Source of the DNA: Actinomycetes bacterium
Lineage (GTDB): Bacteria > Actinomycetota > Thermoleophilia > Solirubrobacterales > 70-9
Length of the DNA stretch: 15,591 nucleotides
Assembly (NCBI GenBank): GCA_023434465.1
Contig: JAEYSQ010000047.1
Span: 1 to 15,591, forward strand
Direction: 5' to 3'
Shown: in pieces, positions 7,720-14,754 of the stretch
How the letters are laid out: each line of letters begins with the position of its first letter
Numbering within the stretch: the stretch's first letter is position 1
The notes under the pieces: model-generated
What the model was told of the DNA's origin: nothing
Seen by the model: only the letters and a program-made list of their open reading frames with translations
Database searches by the model: none
Position numbers and translations under genes: made by a program

Positions 7720-7763
7720 GGTGGGTCGGATTACACGCAGCACTGGTCATTATCCGACCCACC
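7720..7763. repeat. Palindromic intergenic repeat, unit 1
   Basis: A perfect 12-bp inverted repeat (GGTGGGTCGGAT at 7720-7731 and ATCCGACCCACC at 7752-7763) encloses a 20-nt centre. The centre itself holds a small CAG-CA-CTG dyad. It begins 15 nt after the xerD stop. The unit is nearly identical to a second copy at 7794-7835 in the same orientation. It has no T-tract and no coding capacity. Confidence 0.85.
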
Positions 7764-7793
7764 GAAGCGGTAGCTCTGGAGCCGGAACCTGCA

Positions 7794-7835
7794 GTGGGTC
7801 GGATTTCACGCAGGGCTGGTCATTATCCGACCCAC
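7794..7835. repeat. Palindromic intergenic repeat, unit 2
   Basis: The same arms as unit 1 (GTGGGTCGGAT at 7794-7804 and ATCCGACCCAC at 7825-7835) enclose a 20-nt centre that differs from unit 1 at only three positions. Two of the differences fall between the CAG and CTG of the central dyad, so the dyad arms are kept. The 30-bp spacer between the units (7764-7793) is unrelated. Its right arm overlaps the CCCACC that can pair with GGTGGG at 7845-7850. Confidence 0.85.
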
Positions 7836-7850
7836 CTGTTTTCTGGTGGG
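7831..7850 (+). other. Alternative hairpin overlapping repeat unit 2, upstream of mutM
   Basis: CCCACC (7831-7836) can pair with GGTGGG (7845-7850) across an 8-nt T-rich loop. The first arm is also the right arm of repeat unit 2, so the two stems exclude each other in RNA. The GTG start of mutM is 18 nt further on. Whether this is regulatory or a degenerate third repeat half cannot be told from sequence. Confidence 0.4.
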
Positions 7851-7856
7851 CTCTGA

Positions 7857-7862
7857 TAGAAC
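7857..7862 (+). promoter_or_regulatory. Possible -10 element (TAGAAC) before mutM
   Basis: TAGAAC ends 6 nt before the GTG at 7869, in the same close position as the TAGNNT hexamers before other genes here. Its last base departs from the usual T and no -35 is clear, so support is weak. Confidence 0.2.
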
Positions 7863-7868
7863 CGGGCG

Positions 7869-8756
7869 GTGCCCGAGCTTCCTGAAGTCGAGACGATTCG
7901 CCGCCAGCTCGAGCCGGACCTGAACGGTCGCGTGATCGAAGTGGTCGAGGTGCTCGACGACTACTTCACCAAACCCGAGCTGCCCGGCAACTTCGAGCGG
8001 GCCGTCAATGGCCGGGAGATAGTCGACGTCGGCCGACGCGGCAAGTACCTGCTGCTCGAACTCGATGACGGCATGACCGTGGTCATTCACCTGCGGATGA
8101 CCGGCTCTCTCGTCCTGCTCGCGCCCGACGGTAGCGAGAACCCCGGTGACGCCCGAATCTACGCTGCCGACAAGACCGAAAAGCACCTCAAGGCCCGCTT
8201 CACTCTTGACGACGGCGGCGAGCTCCGTTTCGCCGACCCGCGGCGCTTCGGACGGGGATTCGTCGCCGGCGCCGAGGATCTCGAGGCGTACTTCGACTCC
8301 CGGCTCGGAATCGAACCGCTTTCCGAAGATTTCACGGTCGAGGCCGTCGCCGCGATGACGGCCGGCCGGACCGGCCCGCTCAAGTCCTTTCTGCTCGACC
8401 AGAAGGGAGTGGTCGGGGTCGGGAACATCTACGCCGACGAGGCACTTTTCCGGGCCGGGCTTCATCCGCTTTCGCCGGGCGGGTCGATGAAGCCGGAGCA
8501 TCACCGCGCGCTGAGGGACGGAGTGGTCGAGTCGCTCGAAAGGGGGCTCGACCTGGGCGGCGCTTCGATCGACGATTACCGCGACGCCCGGGGTGAGCAG
8601 GGCGGCATGCAGAACGAGTTTCTGGTTCACCGCCGCGAAGGCGAGCCGTGCGTGAACTGTGGCAACGAGATCAGGAGGATCGTGGTCGGGGGGCGCTCGA
8701 CCTACTTCTGTCCGGACTGCCAGAAGCGACTGAGACGCCGCCCGAAGCGCAAGTAG
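7869..8756 (+). CDS. mutM: Formamidopyrimidine-DNA glycosylase (Fpg/MutM)
   Basis: The enzyme removes oxidised purines such as 8-oxoguanine and nicks the site, starting base excision repair. The protein is 295 residues, a normal length. After Met removal, the N-terminal PELPEVETI supplies the catalytic proline and glutamate (Pro2, Glu3). Lys59 (GRRGKYLL), the HLRMTG segment and DPRRFG are conserved DNA-contact regions. The helix-two-turn-helix is at SFLLDQKGVVGVGNIYADEA. A four-cysteine zinc finger closes the protein: Cys261, Cys264, Cys281 and Cys284. The GTG start is fixed by the required Pro-Glu after the initiator. No Shine-Dalgarno is evident. It is preceded by the palindromic repeats and followed by the recO-dgt-dnaG group. 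Confidence 0.97.
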   Translation: MPELPEVETIRRQLEPDLNGRVIEVVEVLDDYFTKPELPGNFERAVNGREIVDVGRRGKYLLLELDDGMTVVIHLRMTGSLVLLAPDGSENPGDARIYAADKTEKHLKARFTLDDGGELRFADPRRFGRGFVAGAEDLEAYFDSRLGIEPLSEDFTVEAVAAMTAGRTGPLKSFLLDQKGVVGVGNIYADEALFRAGLHPLSPGGSMKPEHHRALRDGVVESLERGLDLGGASIDDYRDARGEQGGMQNEFLVHRREGEPCVNCGNEIRRIVVGGRSTYFCPDCQKRLRRRPKRK

Positions 8757-8780
8757 ACGGATCGCCGGAAACCCCGGCCC

Positions 8781-8786
8781 TAGAGT
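8781..8786 (+). promoter_or_regulatory. Possible -10 element (TAGAGT) upstream of recO
   Basis: TAGAGT lies in the 76-bp gap between mutM and recO, 46 nt before the recO start, and directly precedes a dyad at 8787-8820. A promoter here would separate recO-dgt from mutM. No clear -35 is seen. Confidence 0.3.
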
Positions 8787-8820
8787 TGGTGTCAGCCGAC
8801 GTCCGGGGCGGGCGACACCA
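8787..8820 (+). other. Inverted repeat in the recO leader
   Basis: TGGTGTC (8787-8793) and GACACCA (8814-8820) form a perfect 7-bp inverted repeat around a 20-nt GC-rich centre. It ends 12 nt before the recO ATG. It could be an RNA hairpin in the leader or an operator; the tract after it (TTAACGGAACCA) does not look like a terminator. Confidence 0.4.
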
Positions 8821-8832
8821 TTAACGGAACCA

Positions 8833-9573
8833 ATGGCAAGGATTTTCAAGACAGAAGCGATCGTGCTGCGGACCATCAGGTACGGCGAGGCCGACCGGAT
8901 CCTTCACCTGTATACGCGTGAGTACGGCCGCCTCGGGGCGATCGCCAAGGGCGTGCGAAAGCCCCGATCCAGATTCGGGGGCCGGCTCGAACCGTTCTTT
9001 CGGCTGGCCCTGGTGCTGCACCGAAGTCGTGGCGACCTCCACACCGTGACCTCGGCCGAGACCATCGACGGATATCCGGACCTTCGGGCCAGCGGGCCGG
9101 GGATTGCCGCTGCGGCCGACGCCTGCGGCGGGGTCCTGCGGTTGCTCGACGGTGTCGAGGAACCGAATGAACCGGCCTACAACCTGCTTTGCCGTTATCT
9201 GGACCTGGTCGACGCGGATCCCGAAGGTCCCGCGGCTACCGGGGCCGGCATGGTTGCCTTCCGTCTCAAACTGGCGCTTGCCGCCGGATTCGCCCCCGAG
9301 CTTTCCGGCTGTTCGAGATGCGGGGCGACCGAACACATGACCGGCTTCTCCGGCGCGGCCGGGGGAGTGGTCTGCCCGACCTGCGAGGCCGGCTCCTTCC
9401 CGTTCTCGGAGGAAGCCCACACCTTCATGGTTCAATCACTCGGCAATCCGCTTTCCGAGCTTCCCGCGGGCAGTCAATCGGCGGTCCGCCAAGCGGGCCG
9501 TGCGGTCAACGAAACCCTCGAACATCACGCCCACGTGCAGCTGCCCCGCCCCGAGGAGAGACTGGCCGCATGA
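8833..9573 (+). CDS. recO: DNA repair and recombination mediator RecO
   Basis: RecO helps load RecA onto SSB-coated single-stranded DNA in the RecFOR pathway. The 246-residue protein has the typical start (IFKTEAIVLRTIRYGEADRI) and an N-terminal OB-fold through about residue 80, with AIAKGVRKPRSRFGGRLEPF. A helical C-terminal domain follows, carrying a four-cysteine zinc site: Cys160 and Cys163 (CSRC), Cys181 and Cys184 (CPTC). Length and layout are normal. The stop TGA overlaps the ATG of the next gene (ATGA), which suggests coupled translation with dgt. Confidence 0.95.
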   Translation: MARIFKTEAIVLRTIRYGEADRILHLYTREYGRLGAIAKGVRKPRSRFGGRLEPFFRLALVLHRSRGDLHTVTSAETIDGYPDLRASGPGIAAAADACGGVLRLLDGVEEPNEPAYNLLCRYLDLVDADPEGPAATGAGMVAFRLKLALAAGFAPELSGCSRCGATEHMTGFSGAAGGVVCPTCEAGSFPFSEEAHTFMVQSLGNPLSELPAGSQSAVRQAGRAVNETLEHHAHVQLPRPEERLAA

Positions 9574-10622
9574 CCGACATGGGGGAGAAACAACCAGCCG
9601 GGCGTTCAGGTGACGGCCCAGGCAGCGAGTTCGAAATGCAGACCCGCGAACGGGAAGAGCGGTTCCTGGACGCGAGGGCGGTCCGTTCCTACCCTGCCGA
9701 CCGGGCCGAACCGGAAGCGGACAGCAAGTGGCGAACGCCGTTCCAGCGGGACCGAGACCGGATCGTCCACAGCAAGTCTTTTCGCCGGCTGATGCATAAG
9801 ACCCAGGTTTTCATCGCCCCGGAAGGGGATCACTACCGGACCCGACTCACCCACACCCTGGAAGCGACCGGAATCGCCCGCACCGTGGCGAGAGCCCTGA
9901 ACCTGAACGAGGACCTGACCGAGGCGATCGGACTCGCTCACGATCTCGGTCACCCGCCCTTCGGTCACATCGGCGAGCAGGCGATCGACGAGGCGAGCAA
10001 GGCGCACGGCGGGGCCGGCTTCAAGCACAACCAGCATTCCCTTCGGGTCGTCGACGTACTCGAACGGGAGGGTCGCGGCCTGAATCTGAACCAGACCGTC
10101 AGGGACGGGATCCTCAAACACACCGGACCGGTCAAGAGCGAGTCACTGGAAGGCCAGATAGTTCGCCTGGTCGACCGGGTCGCTTACATCAACCATGACA
10201 TCGACGACGCCCTGCGGGCCGGGATTCTCCACTCCGGGAATCTGCCCCAGGAAGAGATAGCGCTGCTCGGGCCGACCGGGGCGAGTCGCATCGATTCGCT
10301 GGTCAAGGACATCGTCGAGCAGTCCCGGGAAGGGCCGGAGATCCGCCAGTCGGAGCACATGGGGATGGCCATGTTGAGGCTGAGGAAGTTCATGTTCGAC
10401 AACGTCTATCTCGGTGGCGAGGCCCGGCGTGATCATGACCGGGTCCACGGAGTGATCCGGGCCCTGTTCGAGCACTATCTCGAACGGATCGACGAGATCC
10501 CGGTACTCGATCCGGATGCGGACCCGGTTCAGCGGGTGACCGACGTCCTGGCCGGAATGACGGATCGCTACTGCATCGCCAGCTACACGGCGATCTACGT
10601 CCCCGAAGGTTCGCGCTTCTGA
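9570..10622 (+). CDS. dgt: Deoxyguanosinetriphosphate triphosphohydrolase-like protein (HD domain)
   Basis: Family enzymes hydrolyse dNTPs to the deoxynucleoside and triphosphate, limiting dNTP pools. The 350-residue protein shows the HD metal site: His95 (RLTHTLEATGIAR), His124-Asp125 (LAHDLGHPPFGH) and Asp210 (AYINHDIDDA). The N-terminal SKSFRRLMHKTQVF and GDHYRTRLTHT segments are also typical. Size fits the shorter type-2 group. The ATG at 9570 overlaps the recO stop (ATGA) behind GAGGAGAG; in-frame ATGs at 9579 and 9636 are alternatives, since the first 22 residues look unstructured. The frame is open further upstream inside recO, but that part is an overlap artefact. A dgt-dnaG pair is common in actinobacteria. 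Confidence 0.93.
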   Translation: MTDMGEKQPAGRSGDGPGSEFEMQTREREERFLDARAVRSYPADRAEPEADSKWRTPFQRDRDRIVHSKSFRRLMHKTQVFIAPEGDHYRTRLTHTLEATGIARTVARALNLNEDLTEAIGLAHDLGHPPFGHIGEQAIDEASKAHGGAGFKHNQHSLRVVDVLEREGRGLNLNQTVRDGILKHTGPVKSESLEGQIVRLVDRVAYINHDIDDALRAGILHSGNLPQEEIALLGPTGASRIDSLVKDIVEQSREGPEIRQSEHMGMAMLRLRKFMFDNVYLGGEARRDHDRVHGVIRALFEHYLERIDEIPVLDPDADPVQRVTDVLAGMTDRYCIASYTAIYVPEGSRF

Positions 10623-10647
10623 TCGGTGAGGACGAGCTCTGTTTTCG

Positions 10648-10653
10648 TAGACT
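10648..10653 (+). promoter_or_regulatory. Possible -10 element (TAGACT) before dnaG
   Basis: TAGACT sits in the 40-bp dgt-dnaG gap and ends 9 nt before the dnaG ATG. There is no Shine-Dalgarno in between (CGAAAGCAG), which fits a very short leader. No good -35 is seen. Confidence 0.35.
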
Positions 10654-10662
10654 CGAAAGCAG

Positions 10663-12480
10663 ATGGCGAAGTTCACCGACGATACGAAGGAGCAGGTTCG
10701 TGCTGCCGCGGACATGGTCGAGATCGTCTCGGCCGAGACCGACCTCAAACGGGCCGGCGGGGGTCGCTACATGGGTCTCTGTCCATTTCACGAGGAGCGC
10801 TCACCCTCCTTTTCGGTGAACGCAACCGACAAGCTCTACCACTGCTTCGGCTGCGGGGTGGGCGGCGACCTCTTCGAGTTCGTCATGAGCACCCAGAACG
10901 TGGACTTCCCGACCGCGCTCGAAAACCTTGCCGAACGGTACGGGGTCGAGCTGAAGCGCGAGGAGGAGGACCCCAGGGCCGCGCAAAGACGCCAGGAGCG
11001 TGAGCGCCTGACCGAGTTGATGGACAGGGCCGGGGCCTTTTACTCGAACTTTTTCCAGACCGCCGACGAGGCGGGCAAGGCGCGCAAGTATCTCGCCGGC
11101 CGGGGACTCGGAGATGAGGTGCTCGAGAAGTTCGGGGTCGGCTACGCCCCCAGCGCCTGGGACACCCTGCTGGTTCGAAGCCAGCGAGCCGGGTTCAAGA
11201 CAGCCGAGCTGGAACGGGCCGGACTCGCCCAGAAGGGCAGAAACGGTGGTTTCTATGACCGGTTCCGCGAGCGGATCACTTTCCCGATCCGTGACGCGCG
11301 GGGGCGGGCGGTCGGCTTCGGAGCCCGCGCAATGCGTGATGAGCAGGGTGCGAAATACATCAACTCGGCCGAGAACGAGCTATTCCACAAGAGCGAGATC
11401 CTCTACGGGATCGATCACTCGCGGCAAGCGATGGCGAAGGCGGACCGGGCGATCCTGGTCGAGGGATACACCGACGTGATCGCCCTGCACCAGGCCGGCC
11501 TGAGCGAATCGGTTGGCATCATGGGGACCAGCCTGACCGAGCAGCAGGTCGCCCAGCTGTCGGCGATAGTCAGCACCGTCGTCTTGGCGCTGGACGCCGA
11601 CGCGGCCGGGCAGAAAGCGATGCTGCGAGCCCAGCAGGTCGCCGCGGGCAGGCAGCTCGAGATCCTTGTCGCAGCGATGCCGGAAGGAATCGACCCGGCC
11701 GAGATGGTGATCGAGGAGGGTGGGGCCGAACGCTTCCGGGCACTGGTCGAAGGCGCCGTCGACCTGGCCGAGTTCCAGATCGATCTGATCCTCGCGGCCG
11801 TCGACACGACCTCGCCGCGCGACCGTGACCGGGCCTTGGGCGAAGCAGCCCCGGTACTTGCCCAGCTGCCGCCAGGAGCGACTCGCCAGGAACTGGCCCG
11901 GCGGGTGACCGAACGACTGCAGATCGACTCGACCGTGGTACTGGGACGGATCGAAGCGGAAGAGAAGAAGGGCAGCGGGCCCGGACCCGGCCGTACCGGC
12001 CAGGCTCCGCCGCCGGTCCAGCCTCCCGATCCGGCAGGCAACCCCGGCCCGATCCGTCCGGCGGTCCTCTCACGCCGGGAGCGAACCGAACGCTGGCTGC
12101 TCGCAATGTGCGTCGCCCGCCCCGACGAGGGAAAAAAGTGGCTCGACAAACTCGATTCCAGGCACCTCAGCTCGCCGCTGATCGAGCGAACCGTTGAGTG
12201 GCTGAAAGGTCACCTCGAGGATCCCGCGAACGGTCTTGACCCCGACGACCGCGAGCTCAAGAAGATGGTGGCGGCGCTGGTCGCCCGGGCCGACCCGGAC
12301 CTGGTCGGCACCGGCTCGATTCAGCGGAACTTCCTTGAGCTCGAACTGGCCGCCGTGGAAGACGAGATCACCGAAGCAGCCCGGATCGGTGACGCCGGCA
12401 AGCGGGCAGAATTGAGCCGGCGGCGTTCCGATCTCGTCGAACAGGTGAGGAAGGCCGGGGCGGAGGAACCGACCGTTTGA
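10663..12480 (+). CDS. dnaG: DNA primase DnaG
   Basis: DnaG makes RNA primers for replication with the DnaB helicase. The 605-residue protein has all domains in order. The N-terminal CHC2 zinc domain has Cys40, His43, Cys61 and Cys64 (CPFHEERSPSF and HCFGCGVGGD). The RNA polymerase core (about 120-370) has RERITFPIRDARGRAVGFGA, YGIDHSRQAM and the TOPRIM motifs with Glu267 (LVEGYTDVIALHQ), Asp311 and Asp313 (LALDADAAGQ). A Pro/Gly-rich linker at about 435-465 leads to the C-terminal helicase-binding region. There is no sign of truncation. It follows dgt by 40 bp and is followed by tRNA-Asn. Confidence 0.98.
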   Translation: MAKFTDDTKEQVRAAADMVEIVSAETDLKRAGGGRYMGLCPFHEERSPSFSVNATDKLYHCFGCGVGGDLFEFVMSTQNVDFPTALENLAERYGVELKREEEDPRAAQRRQERERLTELMDRAGAFYSNFFQTADEAGKARKYLAGRGLGDEVLEKFGVGYAPSAWDTLLVRSQRAGFKTAELERAGLAQKGRNGGFYDRFRERITFPIRDARGRAVGFGARAMRDEQGAKYINSAENELFHKSEILYGIDHSRQAMAKADRAILVEGYTDVIALHQAGLSESVGIMGTSLTEQQVAQLSAIVSTVVLALDADAAGQKAMLRAQQVAAGRQLEILVAAMPEGIDPAEMVIEEGGAERFRALVEGAVDLAEFQIDLILAAVDTTSPRDRDRALGEAAPVLAQLPPGATRQELARRVTERLQIDSTVVLGRIEAEEKKGSGPGPGRTGQAPPPVQPPDPAGNPGPIRPAVLSRRERTERWLLAMCVARPDEGKKWLDKLDSRHLSSPLIERTVEWLKGHLEDPANGLDPDDRELKKMVAALVARADPDLVGTGSIQRNFLELELAAVEDEITEAARIGDAGKRAELSRRRSDLVEQVRKAGAEEPTV

Positions 12481-12488
12481 CCAGCCGC

Positions 12489-12515
12489 CTGACCGGTCCC
12501 GCCATTCGGTAGGCT
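12489..12515 (+). promoter_or_regulatory. Possible promoter of tRNA-Asn
   Basis: TAGGCT at 12510-12515 is a plausible -10, 12 nt before the mature tRNA 5' end. CTGACC at 12489-12494 could be a -35 at a short 15-bp spacing. The close match of the hexamer to others in this window is the main support. Confidence 0.35.
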
Positions 12516-12527
12516 GATCGTCCGCGA

Positions 12528-12600
12528 TCGGGGGTAGCTCAATCGGTAGAGCATCTGACTGTTAATCAGAGGGTTGGCGGTTCGAGTCCGCCCCCCCGAG
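12528..12600 (+). tRNA. tRNA-Asn (anticodon GTT)
   Basis: The 73-nt cloverleaf is complete: acceptor TCGGGGG pairs perfectly with CCCCCGA, D stem GCTC/GAGC, anticodon stem TCTGA/TCAGA around loop CTGTTAA giving anticodon GTT, variable loop, and T stem GGCGG/CCGCC around TTCGAGT. The discriminator base is G. CCA is not encoded (TTA follows), so it is added after transcription. It follows dnaG by 47 bp. Confidence 0.97.
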
Positions 12601-12616
12601 TTACGGGAAGCACCCT

Positions 12617-12653
12617 GAGCCCGCCCGGATTCCGGCGCGGGCTCGGTCATTTT
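12617..12653 (+). terminator. Hairpin terminator after tRNA-Asn
   Basis: GAGCCCGC (12617-12624) and GCGGGCTC (12637-12644) form a perfect 8-bp GC-rich stem. The inner CCG/CGG can extend it past one bulge. It is followed by GGTCATTTTC, a short T-tract. It lies between the plus-strand tRNA and the convergent minus-strand glycosyltransferase, where a terminator is expected. Confidence 0.65.
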
Positions 12654-12685
12654 CGGGGACCGGGCCACCCGGCCGGGACCCGGGG

Positions 12686-13864
12686 TCAGGCCCGCGACGC
12701 GACCAGGGTCTCGACCAGATCGGCGCCGCGTCCCGGACCGTCGTGCGCGCGGTCCCAGGCTGCGATCTGGCCGGCACGGACCCGGTAGAGCGGCTCATCG
12801 AGCAACTCGGCCACCGCCCAACGAAGCGAGCGGGGTCCGGTCAGGCTCCAGCGGATCGAACGCCCGACCTCGGCCCAGGTAATCCGGGCAGCGGTTTCGT
12901 TCATGTCACCGGCCGCCGGACACGTGAGCACCGGCACGCCCGCGGCCAGGGCGCGGGCGACCGTGCCGTGACCGCCGTGGCAAATAACCAGGGCGGACCT
13001 CGGCATCAGCTGCGAGTAGCTCAGCCAGTCGACCAGAACCGCGTTCCGGGGCACCTCGATCGGTCGCCTTGGTACGACCCGGTTGGTGGTGGCCACGACT
13101 CGAACGGGCTGGTCACGGAGCGCCGCGAGCGCCGACCGGACCAGGTGATTGTCGGGATCCTGGGAGGTGCTAGGAGCTACGAGGATCAGCGGATCCTCGC
13201 CCGGAGGTAGTTCGACGTCATCGAATGGCGTTTCGAACGGCATCGGTCCGGTCACGTGGACCGAGGACGGCCACTCACGAGGGTATTCGAGGTGGGGATA
13301 GGTCGCGACCATCGCCAGGTCGGGACTCGTGCCGCCGTGAAATCGGTCGGTCGGAGACAATCCAACGAGCTTCCGTTGCGCGTTGAGGTCATCCCGTCCG
13401 CCTTCGAGGCCGCGACGGAGTGCCCGTTCGGTGAATCGCCAGAACCCGCGACCGACAGGGGTGCGGGGCGGCAGGGCACCGACCGAGAAGAAGGGCATGC
13501 CCTGATCCTGGACCGGATAGATGTGCGGAATCAGCGTGCCCCAGGCGCATCCGTAGGCTTCGGCGGCGAGGGCCGGGGCCACCGTGAGAACATCGTTTAC
13601 GACGACCTCCGGGTTGAACTCTTCGAGCAGCGGCATCAACGCCGCGGCGGCCTGGCCGGCTCCCGGCGAACCTGAGCGCGGGGGAGGGAACACCTGGTAC
13701 TGGTCGGCGCTTACGAACCGGAGTCCGGCCCCTTCGACGGCTTGCTGCCACTGGGGCCAGGTTTCGACGATCACGTCATGGCCGCGTCCCTTCAGGGCAC
13801 GGGCCAGGCTGACCGCCGGGAAGACGTGACCGGGATCGCCGAAGGCGGCGACCAGACAGCGCAA
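12686..13864 (-). CDS. UGT-like glycosyltransferase (GT1 / GT-B fold)
   Basis: The 392-residue protein has a GT-B layout. The N-terminal half starts with a beta strand and GDPGHVFPAVSLARAL, where His13 is the likely catalytic base. The C-terminal half has the nucleotide-sugar site: ILVAPSTSQDP near 240, and VICHGGHGTVARALAAGVPV with His296 and His299, followed by a DMNETA segment. Members transfer sugars to small lipophilic acceptors such as polyketides, macrolides, carotenoids or lipids; donor and acceptor are unknown here. There is no signal peptide. The start is TTG at 13864, 7 nt after the upstream SDR stop; no ATG or GTG nearby preserves the beta strand. The SDR and this gene probably form an operon. 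Confidence 0.85.
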   Translation of the reverse strand: MRCLVAAFGDPGHVFPAVSLARALKGRGHDVIVETWPQWQQAVEGAGLRFVSADQYQVFPPPRSGSPGAGQAAAALMPLLEEFNPEVVVNDVLTVAPALAAEAYGCAWGTLIPHIYPVQDQGMPFFSVGALPPRTPVGRGFWRFTERALRRGLEGGRDDLNAQRKLVGLSPTDRFHGGTSPDLAMVATYPHLEYPREWPSSVHVTGPMPFETPFDDVELPPGEDPLILVAPSTSQDPDNHLVRSALAALRDQPVRVVATTNRVVPRRPIEVPRNAVLVDWLSYSQLMPRSALVICHGGHGTVARALAAGVPVLTCPAAGDMNETAARITWAEVGRSIRWSLTGPRSLRWAVAELLDEPLYRVRAGQIAAWDRAHDGPGRGADLVETLVASRA

Positions 13865-13871
13865 AGCCCGC

Positions 13872-14609
13872 TTACATCCCCTGCGTGTCGGGGCCAGCGA
13901 CCGGCCGGCTCATCACCAGCTCGGGGATTGCGCAGGCCGGTGACACCTTGAGCAGGAAGCTGACCGCCTCGGCCATGTCTTCCGGCTGCATCATCTCCTC
14001 GGCCGGAACTGCCTGCTGCGCGAATTCGGTCATGTCGGTCGCGACGAAGCCCGGGCAGAGCGCGGTCACCGAAACGCCGGTGCCGACCAGCTCTTTCTGG
14101 GTCGACTTGGAGAAGCCGACCACCGCAGCTTTGGTCGCCCCGTAGACCGAGAGCCACGGAGGCGACTCGACTGCCGCCAGCGACGCAAGGTTCACTATCA
14201 GTGCCTTGCCATGTTCCTCGCCAGCCTTTTTCAGCATCTCGACTGACTCGCGGGTCGCAACCACCAGAGCGCGCAGGTTGACCGCGATCTGAAGGTCGAA
14301 ATGTTTGCTCTGGATCTCTTCGAGCGGCTGCCCGATCCCGATCCCGGCGTTGTTGACCAGGCAATCCAGCCGGCCCCACTGGCGCCTGTGCTCGGCAACC
14401 AGTTCGACCACTGCTTCCTCGCTGGTCACGTCGGCCACGACCGCCTCGACCTTGAGGTCATCGTCGGCGAGCCCCTCGGCTGCCTTGAGGAGCTTGTCCT
14501 CCCGCCGTCCGGAGATGGTCACGGCGTAGCCGCTTTCCGCCAGGCGCCTCGCGATCGCCAGTCCGATTCCCCCCGAGCCGCCGGTAACCAATGCCGCACG
14601 CTTTGCCAC
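13872..14609 (-). CDS. Short-chain dehydrogenase/reductase (SDR), FabG-like
   Basis: This 245-residue classical SDR is an NAD(P)-dependent oxidoreductase. It has TGGSGGIG (9-16) for cofactor binding, NNAG (86-89), and catalytic Asn111, Ser143, Tyr156 and Lys160 (YGATK). Basic Arg35-Arg36 after the second strand suggests NADPH preference. The substrate is unknown. The C-terminal tail from about residue 222 has the LLKVSPACAIPELVMSRP segment. The GTG start at 14609 follows GGAG (in ACGGAGCGAGA) at good spacing. It is the first gene of a minus-strand pair with the glycosyltransferase, so the two may act on a common small molecule; this is inference. Confidence 0.93.
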   Translation of the reverse strand: MAKRAALVTGGSGGIGLAIARRLAESGYAVTISGRREDKLLKAAEGLADDDLKVEAVVADVTSEEAVVELVAEHRRQWGRLDCLVNNAGIGIGQPLEEIQSKHFDLQIAVNLRALVVATRESVEMLKKAGEEHGKALIVNLASLAAVESPPWLSVYGATKAAVVGFSKSTQKELVGTGVSVTALCPGFVATDMTEFAQQAVPAEEMMQPEDMAEAVSFLLKVSPACAIPELVMSRPVAGPDTQGM

Positions 14610-14754
14610 TCTCGCTCCGTTTCGTAGGATGAAAACCAGCCGGAGCCTATGCCAGTTGGGACCGTGAGGGACGGCGAGTACGCATCGTTTTCTCCAAACG
14701 GCAACAATGGGGTCGCGTTACCGGTGTTTTCGTCCGAGATCTAAGGGGTGAGCC
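14610..14754. promoter_or_regulatory. Divergent intergenic region between the SDR and the Hpt gene
   Basis: This 145-bp spacer must hold start signals for both directions. It contains a CGTTT-TCTCC-AAACG dyad at 14686-14700 and, on the plus strand, AAGGGGTGA at 14743-14751, a good ribosome site for the ATG at 14755. A TAGGAT lies at 14624-14629 on the plus strand, but too far upstream to assign. No clear -35/-10 pair is visible for either side. Confidence 0.4.

Noticed and set aside
7720..7763. Repeat unit 1 as the xerD transcription terminator
   Set aside because: The stem is followed by GAAGCGG with no T-tract, and the near-identical second copy argues for a repeat element, although a terminator role cannot be wholly excluded.
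7720..7835. Palindromic repeats as a dif site for the adjacent XerD
   Set aside because: They contain ATAATG on the minus strand, reminiscent of dif, but dif has 11-bp arms around a 6-bp core. Here the arms are 20 nt apart, the arms are perfect palindromes, and the TTATGTTAA-type half is missing.
7720..7835. Palindromic repeats as a short CRISPR array
   Set aside because: There are only two units, the repeats have long imperfect centres, there is a single 30-bp interval between them, and there are no cas genes nearby.
9189..9569. Upstream extension of the dgt frame inside recO
   Set aside because: The extension lies wholly over recO, whose zinc-finger cysteines are encoded in the other frame. 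Its Arg/Gly/Pro-rich translation does not resemble the family, and the ATG at 9570 with the ATGA overlap is the natural start.
12528..12600. tRNA-Asn as the attachment site of an integrated element
   Set aside because: I see no duplicate of the tRNA 3' end downstream and no integrase of the phage type; xerD in this window is the housekeeping recombinase.
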